This document shows positions 22,151-34,309 of a DNA stretch of 64,000 nucleotides, piece by piece. Source of the stretch: Phoenix dactylifera. Taxonomy: Eukaryota > Streptophyta > Magnoliopsida > Arecales > Arecaceae. The stretch lies in assembly GCF_009389715.1 (NCBI RefSeq), contig NC_052395.1, positions 4,588,001-4,652,000 of the forward strand. The letters are read 5' to 3'. The notes below the pieces were generated by a model. The model ran no database searches, was not told the DNA's origin, and saw only the letters and a program-made list of their open reading frames with translations. The position numbers and the translations under genes were made by a program. Numbering within the stretch: position 1 is the stretch's first letter; the number at the start of each line of letters is the position of its first letter.

Positions 22151-22411
22151 AATAAAAGAGGAACTCATTTTAAGAATAATGTTATTCTATCCCATTTTAG
22201 CATAGTTATTACAAGAATAAGCAGCTTCTATCAAAAATAATTCTCTCATGTTTCCGAGCCCTATTTCTATTTCGTTTCAAATCAGATGTAGCTCAATTAA
22301 GATCGGGAAAGTGAGTGGGGAGATTCACAGAAATAGGCTGGATACCGTTCGTAATTAATGATTATTATCTACTTGGCGTGATCTTAAAACTTGTTTTGAA
22401 TAGCTGAACCT

Positions 22412-23323
22412 TGCTCAAGGTTTAAACATCATAAAATAATGTTTCATTGAGAATGAGAATTTAAACAAACTCCAAAAAGATTAAAAGAGTAAGAACTACA
22501 ATGCCCTGTTACATTGCTAGGGCTTCATCCAGCCCTAGACTAGACGTTTAGCCGCGCATGGTGGCCGGATGTCCTTCCATCTTCAAATGAAAGCCTTCAC
22601 CTCCCATTCTTCCCAATATATCACAAACTATTCTCTCTCCTCCCCTCTCTCTTCTTTTTTTTATTTCTTTCTCTCGGCTTTCTCCTTCTTCTTCTTCACC
22701 GAAACAGGGGTTCCCCTGTTTTCTTTCGAACCGAGCTCTCCCCCGAATTATTTTTATTATATTCCTTATTTCCCCTTTTTTTTGTTTTAAATTTATAAAT
22801 TTTATATGAAGGTAGGTAAGGAATTGGTTGAGAATTGACTTTGGGTTTGAGGTGGGTCATGATGGTTGACTTGTCCTTGAGCCCATTGTCATTTAAATTT
22901 AATTCTTGCTAAGCTGCTTCAGATCGAACTCGACTAGACAAGACTAAAAACAGGACCGTGACCTAATAAAAAGGGTTAATCAAACCTCTGCCCCATACAA
23001 AATAAATTATAACTTTCGATCGAATCAGGACCAAAACCCATTTAATTATAACCTTAGCTTGACTACAATTCTATCAGGTTACCAAACCGGGTCAACACAA
23101 TCTCCTCCTTATATGTTTTCCTGTAATTTTCATGAAAGATTGCAAACAAGAGAGAGACAAGTTCAGAGTCTAATTTAAGAAAAGAATTATTTGCTTTTTA
23201 CCATATTTTAAATTTATTTCAATGATCATTCAATTTTATGGTAAAATACGTATTTATCAGTTTAAGAACATTGATAAGTGCTATGGAAAGATAACTAAAT
23301 TATAGATTATCAAGCACTTATCA
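22412..23323 (-). repeat. 3' LTR of the Athila-lineage element
   Basis: The LTR is 912 bp and about 99.7% identical to 31572-32483. It starts after the polypurine tract at 23323 (element sense) and its outer end is at 22412, immediately next to the AACCT flank. It is shorter than its partner. Confidence 0.88.
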
Positions 23324-24815
23324 CACCCCCAAACTTATGTTTTGCTAGTCCTCGAGCAAAATAAAACTAGAAAAGAACAACTCTAACTCACTTTTGCAGG
23401 CATCGCGATTACATTTACCATATGTAACAAGGCTTTAAACCCCTAGGTTATCCTAGTGGACGAGTTGTAGTCTCGTGAGGATTTTCAGCGAAGATACCCA
23501 CAAACTTCAGTAAATCATTTATTATTATTGTTATTCTTATTTTTTTTTTTTGATTGATTGATCTATGAAGTGAAAATCAAATTCCAAATGCATACTAGTA
23601 AAGAATTTCAAAAACTCTCTCTCTTTTTTTTATTAAAATCTAATTTAAGATACATAAATGATGAAAATTTCAAAGCACACACGGTTTTATTTACTAAATC
23701 AGCCCAAATCCTAGGTCAAGATGCAATTCAAGTTGAAGTCATTAAGTTTCCGTTAGGGAGTTGTAAGACTTATTTATACTGGAGTGCTCAGTGAAATCTG
23801 GACCGTACCCAAGCTAAGAGTTCGGATCTCCAAAATATTGCTAATACCAGTAGTTTCCAAGGATTGGTCGAAGAAACCTACTCACTGATTCAAAATCATC
23901 TTATCTGCAGGATTTCGAGAGTTGTGGATGTTTACTTTAGTACCTCACGGGCTTTATCTGTAATATTCCAGTTTACTCGAATTTTTACAACGACGGCTTT
24001 CACACTATTGTCTTTTCGGTCAATACAGCATTTTTTTTCTTTTTTTTTCTTTTTTTTTTAAGAAAGATATATAAATTGTACACTTTTACTCTTGTGGTGA
24101 TTTCTCCGTGTAACGAGCAATCAGTCGACAACTCTCACACCAGTTGGCATAAGGTGTCGGGCATCAAGACTCCCCTACGGACTTATGCTCGGAGTCCTCA
24201 TCACAAGCCCACTTGACCTTTGACAATAGGTAGCCCTTTTCGATGTTCCTGACTAAATCCATTTTTATTGATTTTTTTTTTTTTATTGGATTAGATAAGT
24301 ATGATTCATCAGGGTCCAAGGTTGCTACTATACTATCAACATAATGTCGAGCCTAGACCTTAGAAGGGTCGGCCAGTGTGTAGTGAAATTCCAAAGTATT
24401 AATTAGCTTACAACTCCCTAAGAGAGACTTAATAAAAAGAACTTAAATTTGTATTACTTCCCACTAGTCATTGGGCTGTTAGATTTTATATACCTTGTGT
24501 GTTTATCATTCTCGCATAAATGTATATAAATTAGGTTTTTTTTTTCTTTTTTTTTTCTTTTTTTAACAAATTTTTTTTTATTATTATTTTATGAAAATAA
24601 ACACATTTTTTTTAAAAAAATTATTTTTAATTTTTTTTTTAAAGATGATTTTTTTTATTATTTTTTTTTAACTTTTTTTTTTTGATGAAAATCAAGATGA
24701 ATACCCCCAAACCTAAACCTAACATTGTCCTCAATGTTAAGAAATAATCTAAGAGAATTGGGTTGCCTCCCAACAAGCGCTAAGTTTATTGTCTTCAGCC
24801 AGACATGGTGCATCC
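23324..24815 (-). other. Athila-lineage 3' non-coding region and polypurine tract
   Basis: The element-sense tract AAGTTTGGGGGTG lies at 23324-23336, against the LTR. The rest is non-coding, with long T-rich runs (23540-23560, 24030-24060, 24535-24690) and no frame of note. Confidence 0.75.
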
Positions 24816-27800
24816 TTAATTATTTTGATAAATAGGGTTCGTCAAATTAAGGGATTCGATCGATTGCCCATCGGTAACACAGTCCACATAAGGTTTTAAC
24901 CTTTGACCATTGACTTTTAAAATATGTTCACCATTGAGGTGTTGGATCTCTACTGCACCATAAGAAAAAACCTTTTTCACTACGAATGGTCCATCCCACC
25001 TAGAGCGAAGTTTACCCGGGAAGAGTCGCAACTTTGAATTGAACAGCCAAACCTTTTGACCAGGTTCGAAGGACTTACGGTTAATATTTTTATCATGAAA
25101 AGCCTTAGTCCTTGCTTTATAAATTTTAGCATTTTCATAAGCCTCATTGCGCAATTCTTCAAGTTCACTTAGTTGGAGTTTTCGGTGAGGACCAGCTACT
25201 GTCATATCTAAGTTAAACTTTTTAATAGCCCAGAAAGCTCTGTGTTCAAGTTCTACCGGTAAGTGACAAGCTTTACCAAAAACTAATCGGTAGGGGGACA
25301 TGCCAATAGGAGTTTTGTAGGCGGTACGGTAAGCCCAGAGTGCATCATTTATCCTTTGAGACCAATCTTTCCTATCGGGACGTACCGTTTTCTCTAAGAT
25401 GTGTTTTAACTCTCTATTGGACACCTCGACTTGTCCACTCGTTTGGGGATGGTATGGGGTAGCAACTTTGTGAGTGATGTTATATTTGCGAACCAAAGCC
25501 TCGAAAGATCGGTTGCAAAAATGAGATCCCCCATCACTGATAATGGCTCGGGGTGTACCAAAACGACAAAAGATGTTTTCATGTAAAAATTTAATCACAA
25601 CCTTGTGGTCATTAGTTTTAGTGGCGACAGCTTCTACCCATTTTGAAACATAATCAACCCCTACCAGAATATATTCGAAACCAAAGGATGGTGGGAAAGG
25701 GCCCATGAAGTCAATACCCCAGACATCAAAGATTTCTACAATTAAAATAGGATTGAAAGGCATCATATCTCTACGAGAGATGGTACCCATCCGTTGGCAC
25801 CGTTCACAAGTTTGGCAAAAGTTATGGGCATCTTTGAAAAGTGTGGGCCAATAAAATCCACTTTGTAAAACTTTTGCTGCAGTTTTTCTACCCCCAAAAT
25901 GTCCCCCACAAGCTTGTGAATGGCAGAATGAAAGAATACTTTGAAATTCGCATTCGGGGACACATCGACGGATTACTTGATCGGGACAATACTTGAATAG
26001 ATCGGGATCATCCCAATAATAGAACTTTACTTGTGAAAAGAATCGGTTCTTGTCTTGAGTTGACCAATCATCAGGAATTCGTCCTATGGCAAGGTAATTT
26101 ACTATGTTTGCAAACCATGGCGTTTTCATTCCTTGTACCCCAAATAATTGTTCATCTGGAAAAGCATCATGTAAGGGTGAGGTATTCTTAGAGGGCTCAA
26201 GAAGAATCCTAGATAAGTGGTCTGCTACGACATTTGCAGTTCCTTTCTTGTCACGAATTTCTAGGTCGAATTCTTGTAGTAAAAGAATCCATCGAATCAG
26301 ACGGGGTTTGGTGTCCTTCTTTGCAAGAAGGTGTCGAAGGGCAGCATGATCAGTGAATACGGTAACTTTGGATCCTAATAGGTAAGATCGAAACTTGTCT
26401 AGTGCGAATACTACCGCTAGCAATTCTTTCTCAGTGGTGGTGTAGTTTAATTGTGCATCTGAGAGTGCTTTACTAGCATAGTAAATGACATGAGGTACTT
26501 TATCTAGCCGTTGCCCTAAGACTGCCCCAATAGCATAGTCGGATGCATCACACATTAGTTCAAATGGAAGGGTCCAATTAGGGGGCCGTATGATAGGTGC
26601 AGTGGTCAATTTCGAGCGAAGATTTTCAAATGCTTCCTCGCATGTTTTATCAAAGACAAAGGGAGTGTCCTTGGCAAGAAGATTGCACAAGGGTTTGGAA
26701 ATCTTACTGAAATCCTGAATAAAGCGACGGTAGAAACCAGCATGGCCAGGGAATGATCGGATTTGTTTCACAGTTTTTGGTGGAGGAAGATTGGAAATAA
26801 GATCGACTTTGGCTTTATCTACTTCAATGCCCCTCTTGGACACGACGTGTCCTAAAACTATGCCTTCTTGAACCATAAAATGGCTCTTTTCCCAACTTAG
26901 TACTAGGTTGGTCTCCTTACATCTTTTCAAAACTAAGGTCAAATTGTCTAGACAATCATCAAAAGATAGGCCAAAAACTGAGAAATCATCAATGAACACT
27001 TCTAGAAAGTTTTCCACCATATCTGAAAAGATGGCCATCATGCATCGTTGAAAAGTTGCGGGTGCATTACATAGTCCAAAAGGCATCCTCCTATATGCAA
27101 ATGTCCCAAATGGGCAAGTAAAGGTGGTCTTCTCTTGATCGTCCGGGTAGACAGGTACTTGGTTATATCCAGAATAACCATCTAAGAAGCAGTAGAAACC
27201 TTGACCAGCCAACCGTTCCAAAATTTGATCTATGAAAGGTAGAGGGAAATGGTCCTTCCTAGTCATTGAATTAAGTTTTCTGTAGTCAATGCACACGCGC
27301 CAACCCGTGGTTGTCCGTGTTTGTATCAATTCTCCTTCCGTATTTTCAACCACAGTGATACCTGATTTCTTGGGTACCACTTGTGTCGGACTCACCCACT
27401 TACTATCAGAAATTGGATAAATGATTCCGGCATCTAATAACTTCACCACTTCTTTCTTGACTACCTCCTTCATGTTAGGATTGAGTCTTCTTTGCATTTC
27501 TCGGGTGGGCTTTGCATCATCTTCGAGATGAATTCGATGCATGCAAACAGAGGGGTCAACCCCTTTCAAATCGGCTACAGACCATCCTATGGCATGTTTA
27601 TTCTCTTCTAGCACCCTCAAAAGTTTACCCTCCTGTTCAGTAGATAAGTTGGCTGCGATAATTACAGGGAGGCTATCTTCTGGTCCTAGAAAGGCATACT
27701 TAAGATTTGTTGGAAGTGGCTTTAACTCAAGTTTAGGTGGTGAATCAATGGAAGGACAAAGTGGCGCGCTAGCAATGGGAGGAAGAGGTTCAGGTCGGCT

Positions 27801-29033
27801 CTTCCAAGGAAGGGAACTCACAGGAAATTGATGGTCAAGTAAGATGTTAACTTCTTCTATGGCCTTGTCTATATCAAAGTTGTCAATGTCAAAATGGGCC
27901 AGACATGCCTCTAAGGGGTCATCTGCTAAGATATAGGGAAGGGCTTCCTCTACAAGATCATCCATTTCGTCAATTAGGCAACACTCGTCTTCCCTCACAT
28001 GTTGGTCAGCGGCATGAAACACATTCAATTTAATTTTCATGTTCCCAAATGATATATCCATTGCCCCAGTTCTACAGTTAATGCATGCATTGGCTGTCGC
28101 TAAAAAGGGACGACCAAGAATCACAGGGATTTGTTTTTTTAGGTTGGGCACATGTTCCATGTCAAGGACGATAAAATCTACTGGAAAATAGAATTTGTCT
28201 ACCTTGACAAGAACATCTTCAATCATCCCCTGTGGTATCTTCACAGATCGATCGGCCAATTGTAAGGACACCGAGGTAGGTTTTAATTCACCTAACCCAA
28301 ATTTCTCATAGACTGAATAGGGTAGAAGATTCACACTTGCCCCTAGATCTAAGAGCGCTCGGTCAATGGAGTTATCTCCTATGACACAGGAAATAGTGGG
28401 AGCGCCAGGATCTTTGAATTTTAGAGGGGTGTTGTATTGGAGAATGGAACTTACCTGTTCAGTAAGTAAGACCTTTTTAGGCACATGTGTCCTAGATTTT
28501 CGCTTTTGGGTGCAAAGGTCTTTGAGAAATTTGGCATAGGAGGGAACTTGTTTGATGGCATCAAGAAGTGGAAGGTTGATTTTAACTTGTTTGAACACCT
28601 CCATCATCTCTTCTAGTGAAGTTCCCTTCTTGCCAAAGGGAGTGGGTGCATTAAGTGCTTCAGGAAATGGAGCCTTTGGAGTATGGGTTGTGACAGATGG
28701 TGGACTAGCTGAAGAAGGTTTTGGGTTTTCATGTGAAACATTCCTCTCCTCTTCTTCATCTTCCTTATTGTTACTCTCCCCAACCTTATTATCTATTATA
28801 CGACCACTCCTTAGGGTAGTCAAAGCATTGGCTTGCTCATGATTTAGTCGGGTTTCTTGAGCCACGTATTGTCCCCTTGGATTACTCATTGGTTGACTTG
28901 GAAGCTTACCTTCCTCTCGTTTATTTAATGCATTGGCTAGTTGACCCATTTGGGATTCTAGCTTAGCAATTGATTGTGTGTGAGAGTGCAATAGTTGTGT
29001 ATTTGCCTCCAAACCTTGAAGGGCAGTCAACAC
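24816..29033 (-). CDS. Athila-lineage pol polyprotein
   Basis: This is one 1405-residue open frame with the Ty3/Gypsy domain order. A protease-like segment ([20 protein letters not shown]) lies near residue 230. Reverse transcriptase ([40 protein letters not shown]) spans about residues 500-720. RNase H ([24 protein letters not shown]) lies near 820-910. The integrase has an HHCC zinc finger ([18 protein letters not shown]) and core ([36 protein letters not shown]) from about 1030 to 1260. A C-terminal GPFVVKKV segment follows. It looks whole and encodes an element protein with no host role. Confidence 0.93.
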   Translation of the reverse strand: MLTALQGLEANTQLLHSHTQSIAKLESQMGQLANALNKREEGKLPSQPMSNPRGQYVAQETRLNHEQANALTTLRSGRIIDNKVGESNNKEDEEEERNVSHENPKPSSASPPSVTTHTPKAPFPEALNAPTPFGKKGTSLEEMMEVFKQVKINLPLLDAIKQVPSYAKFLKDLCTQKRKSRTHVPKKVLLTEQVSSILQYNTPLKFKDPGAPTISCVIGDNSIDRALLDLGASVNLLPYSVYEKFGLGELKPTSVSLQLADRSVKIPQGMIEDVLVKVDKFYFPVDFIVLDMEHVPNLKKQIPVILGRPFLATANACINCRTGAMDISFGNMKIKLNVFHAADQHVREDECCLIDEMDDLVEEALPYILADDPLEACLAHFDIDNFDIDKAIEEVNILLDHQFPVSSLPWKSRPEPLPPIASAPLCPSIDSPPKLELKPLPTNLKYAFLGPEDSLPVIIAANLSTEQEGKLLRVLEENKHAIGWSVADLKGVDPSVCMHRIHLEDDAKPTREMQRRLNPNMKEVVKKEVVKLLDAGIIYPISDSKWVSPTQVVPKKSGITVVENTEGELIQTRTTTGWRVCIDYRKLNSMTRKDHFPLPFIDQILERLAGQGFYCFLDGYSGYNQVPVYPDDQEKTTFTCPFGTFAYRRMPFGLCNAPATFQRCMMAIFSDMVENFLEVFIDDFSVFGLSFDDCLDNLTLVLKRCKETNLVLSWEKSHFMVQEGIVLGHVVSKRGIEVDKAKVDLISNLPPPKTVKQIRSFPGHAGFYRRFIQDFSKISKPLCNLLAKDTPFVFDKTCEEAFENLRSKLTTAPIIRPPNWTLPFELMCDASDYAIGAVLGQRLDKVPHVIYYASKALSDAQLNYTTTEKELLAVVFALDKFRSYLLGSKVTVFTDHAALRHLLAKKDTKPRLIRWILLLQEFDLEIRDKKGTANVVADHLSRILLEPSKNTSPLHDAFPDEQLFGVQGMKTPWFANIVNYLAIGRIPDDWSTQDKNRFFSQVKFYYWDDPDLFKYCPDQVIRRCVPECEFQSILSFCHSQACGGHFGGRKTAAKVLQSGFYWPTLFKDAHNFCQTCERCQRMGTISRRDMMPFNPILIVEIFDVWGIDFMGPFPPSFGFEYILVGVDYVSKWVEAVATKTNDHKVVIKFLHENIFCRFGTPRAIISDGGSHFCNRSFEALVRKYNITHKVATPYHPQTSGQVEVSNRELKHILEKTVRPDRKDWSQRINDALWAYRTAYKTPIGMSPYRLVFGKACHLPVELEHRAFWAIKKFNLDMTVAGPHRKLQLSELEELRNEAYENAKIYKARTKAFHDKNINRKSFEPGQKVWLFNSKLRLFPGKLRSRWDGPFVVKKVFSYGAVEIQHLNGEHILKVNGQRLKPYVDCVTDGQSIESLNLTNPIYQNN

Positions 29034-29078
29034 CTTCTCCTCAAAGGCTGTATTTCTTTGGGTTGGAGGGGGAGGGTA

Positions 29079-30260
29079 TTAAAATTGAGTTGAGGGACGG
29101 TAGAGATGAAAATTCTGAGGATTTTGAAAATTTTGAGAGTGGGGTTGGGCAGAGTTCGAAGCTTGCTGTCTCCAAGAGAAATTTGGATGATTCCGCCATC
29201 CCGGATTATATGTATTGGAAAATGGATCATTATCCGGTCTGGGCTGTGTTTGGGCAGCATTGATGTGTTCTTGCACGAGTTCGGAAAATTGGGGTGCTGA
29301 GGGGCACTCATGAATAGAATGTGATGGGCTAGAACAGATAGCACACACTTGTGCTTGGGAAGAGCTAACGACATGTCCTCCTATCATTAGTTGGTCAATC
29401 TTATGGGACAATGCATCTACCTTGCTAGACAGGTCCATAGAATGACTTATTTCACAAATGGCCCCTTTTCTTTGAAAATTCGGGGGTGCTTGACGAGAAC
29501 ATGAAGCATGGTGGAGGGAGTTTTCATTAAGATTTTCAAATAATTGCCATGCTTCATGCTCATTTCGAAGCATGAAAGTCCCCCCGCATGCAGCATCAAT
29601 CATATGACGGTTTCGTTCAGTCAATCCATCATAGAAGCATTGCACTAGCTGCCACTTAGGTATTTGATGATGTGGGCATTTACGGATTAGGTCACGAAAT
29701 CTCTCCCAAGTTTCATGAAATTCTTCTCCCTCGGTTTGGGAGAAGCTTGTAATGGCACGTCTAAACTGGTTCGTTCTTCCTATGGGAAAGTATTTTTTAA
29801 GAAATTCCTGTTGCATTTGACCCCAGGAATGAATCGAATTGGTCTCTAAAGAATTCAGCCATTGCTTAGCTCTATCTTTAAGGGAGAAGGGGAATAATCT
29901 AAGTTTTAAAGCATCATCAGTGAAATTTTGAATCTTGACAGTGGTGCAAATCTCAAGGAATTCATCTAGGTGTTTATATGGGTCTTCATTGGTGAGCCCA
30001 TAAAAAGATGGAAGCATTTGGATCACACTAGACTTTATTTCATATTGTACCGCTGCTACTTCAGGTAATCGAATGCAAGATGGGGAAGTGTAAATGGTGG
30101 GAGTAAAGTACTCCCTCAGGAGTTTGGGTTGTTCTTCAGCCATCTTAAGAGGTGGGGATGATCCTAATATTTTGATCTTAGCTCGAATGTTCCTAAGGGT
30201 TCGTTCTATTTCAGGGTCAAAAGGTAATAGGTTTTGTACTCTAGAACGACTACCGTGCAT
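29079..30260 (-). CDS. Athila-lineage gag
   Basis: This 393-residue frame holds a retrotransposon gag domain at about residues 85-230 (DRAKQWLNSL, WGQMQQEFLKKYFP, FHETWERFRDLIRKCPHH, then LTERNRHMIDAACGG). A Cys/His cluster (CAICSSPSHSIHECPS) follows near residue 308. The C-terminal part is rich in Gln/Asn/Pro. It would form the capsid of the element. It lies just upstream of pol in the same sense. Confidence 0.85.
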   Translation of the reverse strand: MHGSRSRVQNLLPFDPEIERTLRNIRAKIKILGSSPPLKMAEEQPKLLREYFTPTIYTSPSCIRLPEVAAVQYEIKSSVIQMLPSFYGLTNEDPYKHLDEFLEICTTVKIQNFTDDALKLRLFPFSLKDRAKQWLNSLETNSIHSWGQMQQEFLKKYFPIGRTNQFRRAITSFSQTEGEEFHETWERFRDLIRKCPHHQIPKWQLVQCFYDGLTERNRHMIDAACGGTFMLRNEHEAWQLFENLNENSLHHASCSRQAPPNFQRKGAICEISHSMDLSSKVDALSHKIDQLMIGGHVVSSSQAQVCAICSSPSHSIHECPSAPQFSELVQEHINAAQTQPRPDNDPFSNTYNPGWRNHPNFSWRQQASNSAQPHSQNFQNPQNFHLYRPSTQF

Positions 30261-31103
30261 ACACTAGTACTCGATCAATCAAGCATGCAATAAAAGAAAA
30301 ACACATCAGTCCTTGATTTGTCCTAAAATCACTAGACAGCTCCTAACTGGTTTGAAGAGGGCACCTAAGCCTCCAATCCGGTCTAATGAACCGAGTTGAC
30401 CAGGTAAGCTCCCAGGTAAGTGGAGGGGTCACGATGCGTTCGCAAAGGTCCCACTTAAAACCCACTTGCCTCGAACAGATGAACTGTCTCCCTTATAGGG
30501 ACAAAGCTTGCCTAGACATCAACTAAGCCACAGAGCGAAATTGGTGCAACCTTCGGTGATCTTCGTCCTATTGAGCTCGAATGTCCCTAGGGGCCAACGT
30601 CTAATTGATTTTAATTAAAGATGACACTATGTGAGATTGAGTTCACCTAAGTTGGGCAAGAGTCCGGTGATGAAATCCGGCTCTTATCTTGTTGGGGTGA
30701 TTGCCCTTACTATGTGCAAATTGATTTGTGTATGTGTATCAAGCATGCATTCACAATTTTGCTATAATTAAAATCAAACAATCACCACAAAATTTCAAAC
30801 CAATAATTAATAAGAAAAGTTTAGAGGTTACCAAAGGGAATTTCCCCAGCAATTTAATTTTTTTTTTTTTTTTGCAAACCTCTACAGCATTTCTTTTCCG
30901 GCAGTTCTCCTTTTGATCATCCCAGATTTTTTTTTCTCGATTCCTGATCAAATAATATATAAAAAAAATAAAAATAAAAATAAAAATTAGTAAGGGAGAA
31001 AAAGAAGATAAGAAAAGTAACAATAATAGAAAATTTTTTAAAGAATTTTTTTTTTTAATTTTTAAATAATTTTTTTTAATAAGGAAAATAACTATGTTAG
31101 CAA
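30261..31103 (-). other. Athila-lineage 5' leader
   Basis: This is the untranslated leader between primer site and gag. It is AT-rich with poly-A/T tracts at 30850-31080. No other feature is supported. Confidence 0.6.
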
Positions 31104-31121
31104 TCCCCGGCAACGGCGCCA
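31104..31121 (-). other. Primer-binding site, tRNA-Asp type
   Basis: On the minus strand TGGCGCCGTTGCCGGGGA follows the LTR end by about five bases. It is complementary to the 3' end of tRNA-Asp, as in Athila-type elements. Confidence 0.8.
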
Positions 31122-31126
31122 AAAAT

Positions 31127-32483
31127 TGATCGGTTCTTTCAATTTTGAAAATAAACCACGCAATAGCACGTATCCCGTAGGATAGTGATTACGGGTGTCG
31201 GTCCACAGGGATTGGAGACAAGTTATTTTTCTTTTAAAAATAAATCAAAAAGAAGGATTTGCTAACTTGATTTAACTAAATTAATCTATGAGTACGAATT
31301 GAAATTTTATCAAAGTAAATAGATCTAGGGTTTGGAATCCACCACATAGCATTGCATCAAGGATTGTGTTCTTAGTTTTTATCTTTTGGAGAGGCATGCA
31401 ATTTTGGCTACAAGCCTTTTAAAATAAAAACATAAAGAGTTTTAGGAAGATCCATCTTCGGTATAGCATGAAGTGTCTACCTAAGTATGCTAATCTAGGG
31501 TATAGCACATCTCATCTTCCTAGGCATGGATCATCTTAGACTACTTTAGCAAACATGAATAGTAAATGGCATGCTCAAGGTTTAAACATCATAAAATAAT
31601 GTTTCATTGAGAATGAGAATTTAAACAAACTCCAAAAAGATTAAGAGAGTAAGAACTACAATGCCCTGTTACATTGCTAGGGCTTCATCCAGCCCTAGAC
31701 TAGACGTTTAGCCGCGCATGGTGGCCGGATGTCCTTCCATCTTCAAATGAAAGCCTTCACCTCCCATTCTTCCCAATATATCACAAACTATTCTCTCTCC
31801 TCCCCTCTCTCTTCTTTTTTTTATTTCTTTCTCTCGGCTTTCTCCTTCTTCTTCTTCACCGAAACAGGGGTTCCCCTGTTTTCTTTCGAACCGAGCTCTC
31901 CCCCGAATTATTTTTATTATATTCCTTATTTCCCCTTTTTTTTGTTTTAAATTTATAAATTTTATATGAAGGTAGGTAAGGAATTGGTTGAGAATTGACT
32001 TTGGGTTTGAGGTGGGTCATGATGGTTGACTTGTCCTTGAGCCCATTGTCATTTAAATTTAATTCTTGCTAAGCTGCTTCAGATCGAACTCGACTAGACA
32101 AGACTAAAAACAGGACCGTGACCTAATAAAAAGGGTTAATCAAACCTCTGCCCCATACAAAATAAATTATAACTTTCGATCGAATCAGGACCAAAACCCA
32201 TTTAATTATAACCTTAGCTTGACTACAATTCTATCAGGTTACCAAACCGGGTCAACACAATCTCCTCCTTATATGTTTTCCTGTAATTTTCATGAAAGAT
32301 TGCAAACAAGAGAGAGACAAGTTCAGAATCTGATTTAAGAAAAGAATTATTTGCTTTTTACCATATTTTAAATTTATTTCAATGATCATTCAATTTTATG
32401 GTAAAATACGTATTTATCAGTTTAAGAACATTGATAAGTGCTATGGAAAGATAACTAAATTATAGATTATCAAGCACTTATCA
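31127..32483 (-). repeat. 5' LTR of the Athila-lineage element
   Basis: The LTR is 1,357 bp. In element sense it starts TGATAAGTGCTTG and ends GAACCGATCA, with TG/CA ends, and the primer site lies a few bases inside. A CCCTGTGGACCGACACCCG motif, typical of the U5 side in such elements, lies near 31195. Confidence 0.85.
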
Positions 32484-33852
32484 AACCTCTCTGGCAACAT
32501 AATTTCGTTCATTCATTGACCAACAAAATTAACATATGTTCTACTTGTGTCATCCCTAAACTAGCGTGGTAGTGAATGGGGAAAAAGATTGGTTCAACTG
32601 GGAAAAAATGCTAAATTGGCACTAACCCCTTCAAACAATCTGAAATAGCCAGGGTTTAATGCTAGTTTAGCATACTCATTTCCAAGTATCAATTCAAATT
32701 CTCAATTAGGATAAAAGAAGATAAGTAATTGTTGGGTATCGTTCCGAATACAAATAGTAAGGCCACACCCTTCGGGCTAATAAATATCCTTGGGAAAGAT
32801 TGGCATTTGAGTCCACGTCTCTAATACAATTATCCAAAACCTTCACCAATATGGTATGATAGCATCAATATTGTAGTAAGACAAGTCCAAATGCTCATGA
32901 ATAGGGAATGATCAAGTAGAAAATACTGTGAAATGGGAATTTTAAGTTGAGATGCTCCACATACCTCACTAGATCATCTGTTGTCGGTCCCATATTGAAT
33001 CGGTTGAAAAGAACCAGGGAAAGAGAGGCATTCAGATGTGGATAAAGGTAATTCTTCAGCGGCCTCAGCTCCAGTGAGGATATAAAAGGAGTTCCGTTCC
33101 TTGTGTTTATCAAGCAGACCGATATGGAATCATCTGAGGAAACAAACATAGCCTCGGCCTTATAGGTCTTGGCTGCATCAGAAATGTTCATGGATCTCCA
33201 AAGATTGACACCAAGATGAAGATCAAATAGAATCGGTGCCTCAAATTGCGCACTAAGTTGGCCATCATAGTTCCCGTACAAGAATAATGCTCTTAGAAGA
33301 TACTTCTGACCTACAACTATGGGCTTCAATGTGTAGCAATTTCGAGTTCCGTTCGGAAAGCTTCCAAGACTTAGTTGCTGTTTCTTTGTTGAAGCGGTTA
33401 CATATTGCATTGAAATGTTGTGCTTTGTCCCACCACTAATAAATTGATCATCGGATGCGTACGTTATATTGGTAGTGTCATCGGTGTAGCTGGAACCATC
33501 AGCAATGCCGCAATCAAGGCTTATGAAACCTGCATCAAATACAGAAAGGTTCGGAATTTCTATGAGCTCAGCAAATATTGTTTTCTAAGAATGTAAAGGG
33601 ATTTCCTTTTTCTTTCTTTTTTCCTTTTGGAGAGAGAGAGAGAGATTAGCTAGATGCTCAGCGAATGTATGTGAATTACTTTGGCTGGATTGAGAGTTGA
33701 GAAAGAGAGGGGGAATAAAAGCTTGAGGTAGAGGCGTAGAGCTCACCCATGGTACTGGTATTAGTCTGGCCATGAACTCGTACTGCCACTACTGAGATGC
33801 CCAAAAGAAGCAGGCACCATACTGCCATCATTGTTAAGATGGAGTATCCCAT

Positions 33853-34240
33853 CGTTACAGCAACTCTTCTGCTGCCCCTGGTCCAGATGAGTGAGGAGCT
33901 GTTGCTGTTGTGCTATATTATTATGGTCAGAGAGATGACTTCTATAAATTTTTTTTTTGTTTGATGGTCAGGGAGGAATAAAAGTTGCCCGGAATTTTTA
34001 TTAAAGAAAAACATATCATAACGGAGATTTGACTTCTATAAATATTTGAGCGAGGTTTGAAACCAGTTCTGTCTGGTAGTAGAATCTGGCCAGCCTTGCT
34101 TTTTAGGTTAAATAAGATGGTCAGATGGCCGTGGAAGGCGATCGTTCCATTTGCAACGGCAATGTCACATGGCCGAGTTTTGACTCCAACTTCCTCAAAA
34201 GTCACCAATTTGTTTCATCGTCGGCACTAAATTAAGATTT
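33853..34240 (-). other. Upstream region of the RLK pseudogene
   Basis: Sequence just 5' of the ATG is likely promoter/5' UTR. No clear TATA assignment is made. A (TA)n run lies at its far end. Confidence 0.4.
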
Positions 34241-34261
34241 TTATATATATATATATATATA
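34241..34261. repeat. (AT)n microsatellite
   Basis: This is about ten AT units. It lies just beyond the 3' side of the LINE remnant and could be that element's simple-repeat tail. Confidence 0.85.
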
Positions 34262-34309
34262 AGAGGGATGAATCACATAAATCTAATATAGTACATCCAC
34301 ATAAGTCAA

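Larger units (their letters stand above)
22412..32483 (-). mobile_element. Athila-lineage Ty3/Gypsy retrotransposon, young and near-whole
   Basis: This 10.1-kb element sits in the host gene's sense (minus) orientation. Its parts are a 5' LTR (31127-32483), an Asp-tRNA primer site, gag (29079-30260), pol (24816-29033), a polypurine tract and a 3' LTR (22412-23323). Both flanks carry the 5-bp duplication AACCT (22407-22411 and 32484-32488). The LTRs differ at about three of 912 aligned bases, which suggests roughly 0.1-0.3 million years under usual monocot rates. The long frames look open. The LTRs are unequal in length. Lineage is judged from the RT text ([19 protein letters not shown]) and primer type. 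Confidence 0.92.
21506..32964 (-). other. RLK intron 2, expanded to 11.5 kb by transposons
   Basis: Exon 2 ends in GTGAG and exon 3 starts G-TAT-CCC, joining in frame as V-R-Y-P, the family's normal junction. The intron holds a MITE (about 21730-22150) and a 10.1-kb Athila-type element (22412-32483). The sequence outside them (21506-21729, 22151-22411, 32484-32964) shows nothing else. Confidence 0.85.
14731..33852 (-). pseudogene. Malectin-like LRR receptor kinase (LRR-I type), 5' ten exons, broken
   Basis: Ten minus-strand exons join in phase: 33747-33852, 32965-33529, 21024-21505, 20410-20548, 20239-20310, 18122-18193, 17958-18038, 15990-16135, 15611-15852 and 14731-14857. They encode a signal peptide (MGYSILTMMAVWCLLLLGIS), a malectin-like ectodomain (GFISLDCG onward), KRNWMGDPC, three LRR exons, one transmembrane span (LIVSLSIASMVILLVVVFIVY) and the N-lobe of a kinase ([11 protein letters not shown], then AVKL). 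This is the SIRK/IOS1-type receptor family. Exon 5 has an in-frame TAG at 20244-20246, where relatives read Gln in AIQYL. No exon for the HRD loop or activation segment follows before the transposon cluster. It is called a pseudogene, although the missing exons could lie left of position 1. Confidence 0.85.

Noticed and set aside
22569-22790. 73-residue ORF present twice (also at 31729)
   Set aside because: It is inside the two copies of the Athila-lineage LTR and is Ser/Phe-rich from a pyrimidine stretch; not a gene.
26104-26349. Plus-strand ORF in pol
   Set aside because: It is a shadow of the reverse-transcriptase/RNase H coding strand.
28970-29263. Plus-strand ORFs across the gag/pol region
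   Set aside because: They are shadows of the minus-strand gag and pol frames.
33942-34208. 88-residue minus-strand ORF upstream of the kinase
   Set aside because: Ordinary AT-rich promoter-region sequence with no homology recognised.
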